The notes below the pieces were generated by a model, which saw only the letters and a list, made by a program, of their open reading frames with translations, made no database searches and had not been told where the DNA came from. Below are positions 1-4,770 of a stretch of 7,877 bases of DNA, piece after piece. Both the position numbers and the translations under genes were made by a program. This stretch comes from Halieaceae bacterium (lineage in GTDB: Bacteria; Pseudomonadota; Gammaproteobacteria; Pseudomonadales; Halieaceae). Where the stretch lies: the NCBI GenBank assembly GCA_002705465.1, contig PAGS01000082.1, positions 1 to 7,877 of the forward strand. The letters run 5' to 3'. Position 1 is the stretch's first letter. Every line of letters starts with the position of its first letter.

Positions 1-506
1 AACCGGTCTCCGACGCTTGCCGCGACGTAAATTTGATGTGAAAGAAACGCTGTTCGTGCGCCTAATAGACCTCTCAGACCAAAACCTTCCCCGGTCGCAT
101 GATGCTCTAGCGTGGTTTGTCGAACGCCAAAGTCACTGGGCTTGCCCAGTTGATTATTCAGCAGGCGTTCAATGGGGGTGTTTAACTCAATGTGGGCATC
201 AAGTTCAGTCTCGACGACGGAGCGCTGTTGTCCCGCGGTGTCGGTGCCGTAGTAGGTGAGTACACCAGATTGCTCCTGGACGTTCTCAACGGTGAGCCCA
301 TTGCCATCTACTGAAGTGAGTTGGTCGCCGGGTTTAAGCAGCAGTCTGGTCAGTGGCGCACGATCAACCGCATAAACGCGCTCCTCTTCAACGGCAGGGA
401 AATGCAGCGTGACCCGCCGATCATCAGCATGAGTCACGATACCCAAGCCCAGTGTGTTATCGGCGTGGCTGACCCATCTCTGGCCCGGTAAGAAAATATC
501 AGTCAT
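1..506 (-). CDS. rapA: RNA polymerase-associated protein RapA (HepA), N-terminal part only
   Basis: This is the first 168 codons of a RapA homologue; the gene runs off the left edge. RapA is a Swi2/Snf2-family ATPase that binds RNA polymerase and recycles it after transcription. I translated the minus strand from the ATG at 506. It reads MTDIFLPGQRWVSHADNTLG, closely matching the start of E. coli RapA (PFTLGQRWISDTESELGLG). Later stretches also match the two Tudor-like N-terminal domains: HFPAVEEERVYAVDRAPLTR at residues 35-54, GVLTYYGT at 81-88, and GLLGARTAFLSHQIYVAASV near 145-164. The window stops just before the expected Walker A (ADEVGLGKT) segment, so the ATPase core is not visible. 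The start codon lies three bases after the tatD stop and has no clear ribosome binding site of its own, which suggests translational coupling to tatD. Identification is by remembered family sequence, and I am confident of it. Confidence 0.93.
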   Translation of the reverse strand, partial: MTDIFLPGQRWVSHADNTLGLGIVTHADDRRVTLHFPAVEEERVYAVDRAPLTRLLLKPGDQLTSVDGNGLTVENVQEQSGVLTYYGTDTAGQQRSVVETELDAHIELNTPIERLLNNQLGKPSDFGVRQTTLEHHATGEGFGLRGLLGARTAFLSHQIYVAASVGDR

Positions 507-509
507 GGA

Positions 510-1313
510 TTAAAAAAAGAGCTGGTGGCTGTTATTGCGAGCGTGTGTCAACAGGGTCTCAACGGACACCAGCTTGATATCTGCAAGCTTTTCGGCAATG
601 AAGGGGAGATAGCAGGGGGCGTTGGGTCGGCCTCGATAAGGCACTGGTGTCAGGTAGGGTGCGTCTGTCTCTAGAACGATGCGATCAATTGGGGTGGCCG
701 CGACAACCTCTCGAACGTTTTCGGCATTACGAAACGTGGTAATGCCATTGAAGCCAAGCATGAAGCCCTCCGCGAGACAGAACTCGGCAAGCTCCAGTGA
801 GCTCGTGAAGCTGTGGATTACGCCTTTGCGAGACAAATGCCGGCTGTGGTTTGCCAAAATGTCGCGGGTGTCACTGTCGGCCTCTCTCGTATGGATCACC
901 ACGGGCAGGGACTGATCGCTGGCGATGGCGAGTTGCTCATCAAAGGCTTTCAGTTGTGAAGCCCTGTCAGCGTGGTTGTAATGGTAATCGAGACCAGTCT
1001 CGCCCACCGCAATGACCCTCGCGTGCGCGCAACCCTCGGTGACGCGCCCAGCGAGTGCGGTATTCCAGCTGTTGGCTTCATGCGGGTGGATGCCCTGTGT
1101 GCACCAAATTGACTGATGTGATTCAGCCAGCTGTTTCACGGTATCGAGATTGCCGGCGGATACGGAGATGGTCACAATGCGTTCGATCCCTGCCGCAAAA
1201 GCGTCCTGGAGAACCGCGTCGACCGCGTCGCCTTCGAGATAGTCAAGGTGGCAATGCGTTTCAACGATCGGCGTGTTAAAGCGCGGAATGGCTCGGCGTT
1301 TTTTCTGGCTCAT
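510..1313 (-). CDS. TatD-family metal-dependent hydrolase (putative DNase)
   Basis: The product is a 267-residue TIM-barrel metallohydrolase of the TatD/YcfH/YjjV family; characterised members are cytoplasmic Mg-dependent 3'-5' DNases or DNA-repair and quality-control enzymes. All family motifs are present, using the ATG at 1313 as residue 1: the HxH pair in ETHCHLDY (H20, H22), GIHPHE (74-79), GETGLDYHY with Glu105, VVIHTREA with His141, VIHSFTSS with His167, GFNGITTF (187-194), ETDAPYLTP with Asp217, and RGRPNAP (227-233). Length matches the family (about 260). A longer form starts at a TTG (1352) and adds 13 residues with no family similarity. I prefer the ATG because the conserved barrel begins about 17 residues later, although neither start has a good ribosome binding site. 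The usual FTGS is FTSS here, a minor substitution. The gene lies between lysR (67 bases upstream) and rapA (3 bases downstream). The exact substrate cannot be told. Confidence 0.92.
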   Translation of the reverse strand: MSQKKRRAIPRFNTPIVETHCHLDYLEGDAVDAVLQDAFAAGIERIVTISVSAGNLDTVKQLAESHQSIWCTQGIHPHEANSWNTALAGRVTEGCAHARVIAVGETGLDYHYNHADRASQLKAFDEQLAIASDQSLPVVIHTREADSDTRDILANHSRHLSRKGVIHSFTSSLELAEFCLAEGFMLGFNGITTFRNAENVREVVAATPIDRIVLETDAPYLTPVPYRGRPNAPCYLPFIAEKLADIKLVSVETLLTHARNNSHQLFF

Positions 1314-1380
1314 GGAGGGTAAGGCATCGCTGGGGCGCGAAGTATGGCACAAATGGCGCCATCTCGGTCACTCTCAGAGA

Positions 1381-2322
1381 TTAGCCTCGGTGAACCGTGC
1401 GAAAGCGAATGGACTGGACCGTGTCGACGATCTCCTGCCACAACCACTGATGAATCGGTGAGTGCTCGGTGCGCCGGTGTGCGATCAAAAAGTATTGCAC
1501 ACTGAAGGTCATATCCAACGGCAGTGTCAAAGCGACAATGTCTCGGGTTGCCCCTTCATTGCGCGCTAAATAGGCGGGACAGATCAATAGGTAATCCGTC
1601 TCGCGAAGGATTTCGAACGCGGTCAGTAAATGCGATGTTTCCAAAATACCTCGATCGCTCTCAAAAAGATTCCTCGCCCGCGATTGGCCACCAATCAGCT
1701 CTTCTCGGTCTGCGACATAGAGCGCTACCTGCGGATATTGTCGGATCATTTGGCTGGTAAGAGTTTGGGCGATCAAAGGATGATCTTGCCGCACAAAGAT
1801 CGCGAGCGGTGAGGCCGCCAAGGGTGAAACCGAGTATTCGGGCGGGTATTCCTCACGCTGGATTTGGATTGCAAAATCCAGCTCGCCGTTTGCTAGCTGA
1901 TCTAATTGTCGTTCCGCCCGGGTGATGGTGCGCAACCTCAGCCGTGGTGCATTGGACTGCAGCCGGGCAGAAAGCGGTGGGAGGAGGGTGAACCCCACAT
2001 ACTCGGAGATAGCCAGCGTGATCTCACCACGGAAGGCCGCCGGCGAAAAATCACCGGCATCAAGGAGCGCGTCAATCTGGGTCAGTAGGCTCTTGAGCTC
2101 TCCCGCCAGCCCTAACGCCCTCGGTGTGGGTTGTATGCCCCGTTTACTGCGCACAAATAGGGGGTCATCGAATGTCTCGCGTAATCGCCCCAGTGTTTTT
2201 GACATGGCGGGCTGGGTGATAGACAGCCTGTCCGCGGCCCGGGAGACGCTGCCCTCCTGAAGAAGAATATGTAGTGATATCAGTAGATTGAGGTCAATTC
2301 GTGCAAGCCTACTTAGGTTCAC
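1381..2322 (-). CDS. LysR-type transcriptional regulator
   Basis: The product is a 313-residue DNA-binding regulator of the LysR family. Residues 8-67 form the winged helix-turn-helix: RIDLNLLISLHILLQEGSVS, then the recognition helix region LSITQPAMSKTLGRLR and the wing DDPLFVRSKRGIQPTPRA. The DLNLL opening and DDPLFVR wing resemble the NodD/LeuO/SyrM-like branch of the family. The rest (about 94-300) is a periplasmic-binding-protein-like effector domain, with the GELDFAIQ segment typical of this fold. The start is GTG, supported by an AAAGGTGA ribosome binding site with a 5-base spacer (2327-2334). It is divergent from the secreted TPR protein gene, the classic arrangement for a LysR regulator and its target, and also lies upstream of tatD-rapA on the same strand. 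The effector and targets cannot be inferred. The family call is firm; a specific name is not possible. Confidence 0.95.
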   Translation of the reverse strand: MNLSRLARIDLNLLISLHILLQEGSVSRAADRLSITQPAMSKTLGRLRETFDDPLFVRSKRGIQPTPRALGLAGELKSLLTQIDALLDAGDFSPAAFRGEITLAISEYVGFTLLPPLSARLQSNAPRLRLRTITRAERQLDQLANGELDFAIQIQREEYPPEYSVSPLAASPLAIFVRQDHPLIAQTLTSQMIRQYPQVALYVADREELIGGQSRARNLFESDRGILETSHLLTAFEILRETDYLLICPAYLARNEGATRDIVALTLPLDMTFSVQYFLIAHRRTEHSPIHQWLWQEIVDTVQSIRFRTVHRG

Positions 2323-2326
2323 TAGG

Positions 2327-2334
2327 TCACCTTT
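2327..2334 (-). promoter_or_regulatory. Ribosome binding site of the LysR-type regulator
   Basis: On the minus strand the sequence AAAGGTGA lies 4-5 bases before the GTG start at 2322. This is a good Shine-Dalgarno match and fixes the GTG as the start, since the reading frame has no early ATG. Confidence 0.7.
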
Positions 2335-2375
2335 ATAACGTTAGGGACTGGATTGAATTAAAAAAATACATTAGG

Positions 2376-2387
2376 GGTAATGATACC
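2376..2387. promoter_or_regulatory. Candidate operator dyad GGTA-N4-TACC
   Basis: A perfect 4-base inverted repeat separated by four bases (GGTAATGATACC) lies about 55 bases upstream of the LysR-type gene start, inside the AT-rich part of the divergent region. Its position suits LysR autoregulation. The short half sites make chance occurrence possible. Confidence 0.25.
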
Positions 2388-2472
2388 TTTATTGCAAGCT
2401 ACCGCACAGGTGTTGCGCAATGACGGCCGTGTCATCCCTTCTAGACCCGGCTTAGCCCAGCGCCTGCCTTAG
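2380..2472 (+). CDS. Possible 30-residue leader or small ORF ahead of a terminator
   Basis: An ATG at 2380 opens a 30-codon frame that ends at TAG 2470-2472, six bases before the stem of the intrinsic terminator. The peptide starts MIPLLQATAQ and ends PGLAQRLP, with four Arg and four Pro. It has no signal peptide, membrane segment or run of a single amino acid that would mark a classical attenuation peptide. A purine-rich AGGGG lies only two or three bases before the ATG, too close for a normal ribosome binding site. I do not recognise it. It may be a chance frame in a short untranslated transcript; the reason to list it is its position just upstream of the terminator. Confidence 0.15.
   Translation: MIPLLQATAQVLRNDGRVIPSRPGLAQRLP
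2420..2435. promoter_or_regulatory. Inverted repeat ATGAC-N6-GTCAT
   Basis: ATGACGGCCGTGTCAT has 5-base arms around a 6-base centre. It could be a protein binding site or, if transcribed on the plus strand, a small hairpin ahead of the terminator at 2479-2506. It lies inside the 30-codon ORF at 2380-2472. Confidence 0.3.
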
Positions 2473-2478
2473 CCTCTA

Positions 2479-2506
2479 CCCGCCTCTCCGAGGCGGGGTT
2501 TTTTTT
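2479..2506 (+). terminator. Strong intrinsic terminator (plus strand) upstream of the secreted TPR protein gene
   Basis: A perfect 8-base-pair GC-rich stem, CCCGCCTC and GAGGCGGG, with a 3-base loop TCC (2479-2497) is followed by G and eight T residues (2499-2506). It works only in the plus direction, as the minus strand has no U-tract after the stem. The only gene to its left is the LysR-type gene on the opposite strand. So it must end a short plus-strand transcript starting in the intergenic region (small RNA or attenuated leader), or be a relic of a lost gene. Confidence 0.85.
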
Positions 2507-2550
2507 ACGTTATATTGCGTCCGTATGAGCGTTTCCGTTTCGTCATTGGT

Positions 2551-3759
2551 ATGTTGACCCGCGTTGTGTTGGCGCTGGTATCGCTGACGTCTGCGTCGGT
2601 AATCGCCGATACGCCAGTGCCCTTCGGGATTCGCGTACAACCCCTCGAGTCGATGCCCACCGATCCTACCCCCGTTCAGGTCGACACTGCTCTGCTTGCC
2701 AACGTTGATGAAGCGGAGCAAGCAGTGATCTCGATGGAGCGGCGGCTCGGCCCCTATCACCCCGACTTGACAGCACCGTTGGTCGACGCGGCACATCTGG
2801 CGGCCCAGTCCGGTGACACTGCTTTGGCCGCCTTGCTCTACGACAGGGCTCTGCATAATGCGAGGGTTAACGACGGGCTATACGGCGACCAGCAGTTGCC
2901 GATCTTGCGGGGATTGCTCGACTTGTATCTGGTGTCTGGCGATCGGGCGGCTTTTGAGGAGCGCGCGGCGTATCAATTTCGTCTGCTCGGGTCTGGCTTG
3001 CCGCCGTTTGAAACCGGCGAGCTACAGGCGGCGTTGGAGTTTTTCGACGTATCGCTCGATGCCTTGTTAGACGTCGCATGGGAGACTCGCGGCCGAGACG
3101 TATTGCGCCTCCATGATCGCTTTGAGTCCATGACAGAAGAGGTCTGCGCTGATCAATCGGTTAACCGGGATTGGTGCGAGCCTTTCACCTTCCGCTTGGG
3201 CCGTTTTTACTATCTTCTCGAGTATAAGTTGGACGTCTTGGTTAATGATCCTCGCTTTGAAAGCGTGTTTGCGGATACTGAGTGGCAGTCTCTGGAGCGT
3301 GAGCCGCGGCTGGATGCATTGCAGCGCAGGCTCTTTGGTCAGGGCGAGAAACTGTTTGAGGCGCTATTGACAGTGGACGCCGACAATCCTGTTGCGCTGT
3401 CAGCGCTGGCAGATTGGTACTGGTTCTATCGCAAGCGCGATCGCGCATTGGAGTTGTATCGGCAGGCGTGTGCTCGCGCGCCGGACAGTTTCACGCAAGC
3501 GGCGCCTTTGCCAGAGCACCCAAAGTTGGCTTATGAGCTGGCATTTCAAGAGCGACCGATTCCGGTAAGACTGTCGCTCAAGGTTTCAGAGCGGGGGCAA
3601 CCATCGGACATTGAACTGACGGCCCTCGACGGGGATTCTGCGAGCGTGCCGAGTGGCCTGCGGCGCTCCATGCGAAAGATGCGGTATCGACCCGCCCTTG
3701 ACGAGTGCAAAGAACCAATCGAGACCGTGCTCGAGATGGATTTGGTCTACCTAGAATGA
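2551..3759 (+). CDS. Secreted TPR-like protein with C-terminal TonB-C-like domain
   Basis: An uncharacterised 402-residue protein, probably periplasmic. Residues 1-19 (MLTRVVLALVSLTSASVIA) form a signal peptide with a likely cleavage after VIA. Residues 53-147 look like tetratricopeptide helices of the kinesin-light-chain kind (RRLGPYHPDL, then repeated A/L-rich helix pairs and DLYLVSGDRAAFEER); one more TPR-like unit is at 280-312 (NPVALSALADWYWFYRKRDR). Residues 337-402 resemble the TonB C-terminal fold: IPVRLSLKVSERGQPSDIEL, then LRRSMRKMRYRPAL and a final beta strand. It has no TonB-type membrane anchor or Pro-rich linker, so it is not a standard TonB. C199 and C209 could form a disulfide. 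I chose the ATG at 2551 because it opens directly into the signal peptide; a TTG at 2515 would add 12 residues. No ribosome binding site is obvious. It is divergent from the LysR-type gene. The function is unknown; scaffolding of an envelope complex would be a guess. Confidence 0.8.
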   Translation: MLTRVVLALVSLTSASVIADTPVPFGIRVQPLESMPTDPTPVQVDTALLANVDEAEQAVISMERRLGPYHPDLTAPLVDAAHLAAQSGDTALAALLYDRALHNARVNDGLYGDQQLPILRGLLDLYLVSGDRAAFEERAAYQFRLLGSGLPPFETGELQAALEFFDVSLDALLDVAWETRGRDVLRLHDRFESMTEEVCADQSVNRDWCEPFTFRLGRFYYLLEYKLDVLVNDPRFESVFADTEWQSLEREPRLDALQRRLFGQGEKLFEALLTVDADNPVALSALADWYWFYRKRDRALELYRQACARAPDSFTQAAPLPEHPKLAYELAFQERPIPVRLSLKVSERGQPSDIELTALDGDSASVPSGLRRSMRKMRYRPALDECKEPIETVLEMDLVYLE

Positions 3760-3768
3760 TCAATCATT
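3755..3768. repeat. Inverted repeat spanning the abutting convergent stop codons
   Basis: AATGAT-CA-ATCATT is a 6-base inverted repeat with a 2-base centre. It contains both stop codons, TGA on plus (3757-3759) and TGA on minus (3762-3760), which touch within TGATCA. No U-tract follows on either strand, so it is not a typical intrinsic terminator. The two genes therefore have no spacer, and each transcript probably runs into the other gene. Confidence 0.5.
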
Positions 3769-4449
3769 GTGTATGACCAGCAGCGCGCCTGTCGCTTTGA
3801 CCGGCCCGGATATCCGCCAGTCCAGTAACTCGCCGCCATGCGTTTGGATTGCCTGCTCCGCCATCTCATGAAATGTAGGTCGCTCGGGGTCTCCGATGAC
3901 AATCGTGCCCACACCCGCATCGATGGCACGATTGATTATCTGTCCGACTGGTTTGACCAGCTCGTCCCAAAAGCAGATGTCTCCGCCAAATAAGATATCA
4001 ACGTCCTCTAGATCCTTCTTGCGGACTTTTTCGAATCGTTGGACCCAGGGTGTGGTGGACACGCCATTGAGTCGCGCCACGGCTTCAAGGTATGGAAATA
4101 CGGCTGGATCCGCATCCATTGAGGTGACGTTTGCATCCCAGTGTTTTGCACACCAGATACCGGTGATGCCCCAACCGCAGCCCGCGTCCAAGATTTTACC
4201 TCGGCGCTTAGGGGGGTGCTTTTTGAGGTAATCGATGATGAGACAGCTGGACTTCCAGAGCTTGGTGCCATGGATGCTTGGATCATGGCCGGCGCGTTTG
4301 ACAGCTCGGATGCTGCTGTGGGCCGCGTAGGGCATGACCACGCCTTTGAAACGACGCAGATGCTGATCAGATTTTTTTTTCGTTGATGACTTGCGGGTGC
4401 TCGTGGTGGCACGGCTCCGATGGCCTGAGCGCGCGTTTGATGAGGACAT
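3760..4449 (-). CDS. Class I SAM-dependent methyltransferase, METTL21/METTL20-like
   Basis: A 229-residue cytoplasmic methyltransferase of the Rossmann type. The S-adenosylmethionine site is clear: motif I ILDAGCGWG (86-94), the acidic end of strand 2 in TSMDADP (109-115), and the post-motif DILFGGDICFWDEL (151-164). GTKLWKSSCLIIDYL (61-75) ahead of motif I resembles the G-x-x-x-W-x-(A/S)-S element of the Methyltransf_16 group, whose characterised members methylate protein lysines. A protein substrate is therefore likely, but this is inference. Residues 1-38 are a basic Ser/Thr/Lys/Arg-rich tail including a Lys3 encoded by nine A in a row (4372-4380). An internal ATG at 4335 (residue 39, MPYAAHSS) has AAAGG seven bases upstream and may be the real or a second start, giving 191 residues. 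It follows csp after 57 bases and ends flush against the convergent TPR protein gene. Confidence 0.85.
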   Translation of the reverse strand: MSSSNARSGHRSRATTSTRKSSTKKKSDQHLRRFKGVVMPYAAHSSIRAVKRAGHDPSIHGTKLWKSSCLIIDYLKKHPPKRRGKILDAGCGWGITGIWCAKHWDANVTSMDADPAVFPYLEAVARLNGVSTTPWVQRFEKVRKKDLEDVDILFGGDICFWDELVKPVGQIINRAIDAGVGTIVIGDPERPTFHEMAEQAIQTHGGELLDWRISGPVKATGALLVIHND

Positions 4450-4456
4450 TTTTGAT

Positions 4457-4479
4457 CTCGCGGTTAAGGGGAGCGCGAG
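4457..4479 (-). promoter_or_regulatory. Hairpin just upstream of the methyltransferase start
   Basis: On the minus strand CTCGCG and CGCGAG form a 6-base-pair GC-rich stem with an 11-base loop, ending seven bases before the ATG at 4449. The 3' arm includes the only Shine-Dalgarno-like bases (GAG), so folding could mask them. No U-tract follows, so it is not a terminator. The csp-methyltransferase gap has nothing else recognisable. Confidence 0.35.
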
Positions 4480-4506
4480 CTTAGCAAACCTGAGTGGTGT
4501 CGTGTA

Positions 4507-4719
4507 TCAGCGCTTGGTGACTGCTTCCGCCTGCAGGCCCTTGGGCCCCTCAACCAACGTAAATTCGACCTCCTGCCCCTCATTCAGGCTACGGTACCCA
4601 TCACCCTGAATCGCTCTGAAGTGCACGAATATGTCGTCGGGTCTGTCGGCCATCGTAATAAAACCGAACCCTTTGGCATTGTTGAACCACTTAACGGTTC
4701 CCGATTGGCGGTCTGACAT
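4507..4719 (-). CDS. Cold-shock domain protein (CspA/CspD family)
   Basis: A 70-residue single-domain OB-fold protein that binds single-stranded RNA and DNA, acting as an RNA chaperone in the cytoplasm. From the ATG at 4719 it reads [16 protein letters not shown], with RNP1 in KGFGFI (residues 15-20) and RNP2 in DIFVHF (28-33). These are followed by the conserved [13 protein letters not shown] and [11 protein letters not shown]. The IQGDGYRSL segment is more like CspD than CspA, so a precise paralogue name is not safe. The ATG is preferred over an in-frame GTG at 4731 because GGTGGAG lies six bases before the ATG and the family normally starts with Met-Ser/Thr a few residues before GTVKWF. 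It sits 51 bases after valS. If transcribed from its own promoter in that gap it would lack the long 5' leader typical of cold-induced csp mRNAs. Confidence 0.96.
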   Translation of the reverse strand: MSDRQSGTVKWFNNAKGFGFITMADRPDDIFVHFRAIQGDGYRSLNEGQEVEFTLVEGPKGLQAEAVTKR

Positions 4720-4725
4720 AGCTGA

Positions 4726-4732
4726 CTCCACC
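4726..4732 (-). promoter_or_regulatory. Ribosome binding site of csp
   Basis: GGTGGAG on the minus strand lies six bases before the ATG at 4719. It overlaps the alternative GTG start at 4731, which decides for the ATG. Confidence 0.75.
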
Positions 4733-4740
4733 GTTTTAGA

Positions 4741-4758
4741 ATTATTATCCTACGTAGG
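4741..4758 (-). promoter_or_regulatory. Palindrome CCTACGTAGG and -10-like GATAAT ahead of csp
   Basis: The perfect 10-base palindrome CCTACGTAGG (4749-4758) abuts GATAATAAT on the minus strand; GATAAT (4744-4749) matches the -10 consensus at five of six positions. No good -35 stands at 16-18 bases. The arrangement suggests a regulated promoter in the valS-csp gap with a transcript starting just before the csp ribosome binding site. Read-through from valS remains equally possible. Confidence 0.35.
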
Positions 4759-4770
4759 TTTATCAGGGCT

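Larger units (their letters stand above)
2323..2550. promoter_or_regulatory. Divergent intergenic region between lysR-type gene and secreted TPR protein gene
   Basis: This 228-base region must hold the promoters of both divergent genes. Its left part (about 2341-2395) is AT-rich, including a run of seven A at 2360-2366. It contains the dyad GGTA-ATGA-TACC (2376-2387), the short palindrome TTGCGCAA (2413-2420), and the dyad ATGAC-GGCCGT-GTCAT (2420-2435), whose centre ACGGCCGT is itself palindromic. LysR regulators bind dyads of the T-N11-A type, so the first dyad is a candidate operator, but none fits a strict consensus. I find no strong -35/-10 pair in either direction: TATATT at 2511-2516 looks like a -10 for the plus-strand gene but lacks a -35. 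A plus-strand terminator (2479-2506) and a 30-codon ORF (2380-2472) are listed separately. No tRNA is present. Confidence 0.5.

Noticed and set aside
17..259. 80-codon plus-strand frame at the left edge
   Set aside because: Antisense to the rapA 5' part, which matches RapA over its whole visible length.
1314..1352. Longer TatD form from the TTG at 1352
   Set aside because: The extra 13 residues have no family similarity and the upstream GAG is about 10 bases away; the ATG at 1313 gives normal family length. Not fully excluded.
2323..2510. Possible tRNA gene ending at the terminator
   Set aside because: I found no T-loop (GTTCGA-like) sequence, acceptor stem or CCA end upstream of the terminator.
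2476..2856. 126-codon minus-strand frame over the terminator and the 5' part of the secreted TPR gene
   Set aside because: It lies antisense to a gene with a clear signal peptide and TPR pattern, its start reads through the terminator stem, and its product is Gly/Arg/Gln-rich without family features.
3755..3768. Bidirectional intrinsic terminator at the convergent junction
   Set aside because: The stem is AT-rich with a 2-base centre and no U-tract follows on either strand.
4008..4412. 134-codon minus-strand frame inside the methyltransferase gene
   Set aside because: Same strand but another frame as a gene with intact SAM-binding motifs; the product shows no recognisable pattern.
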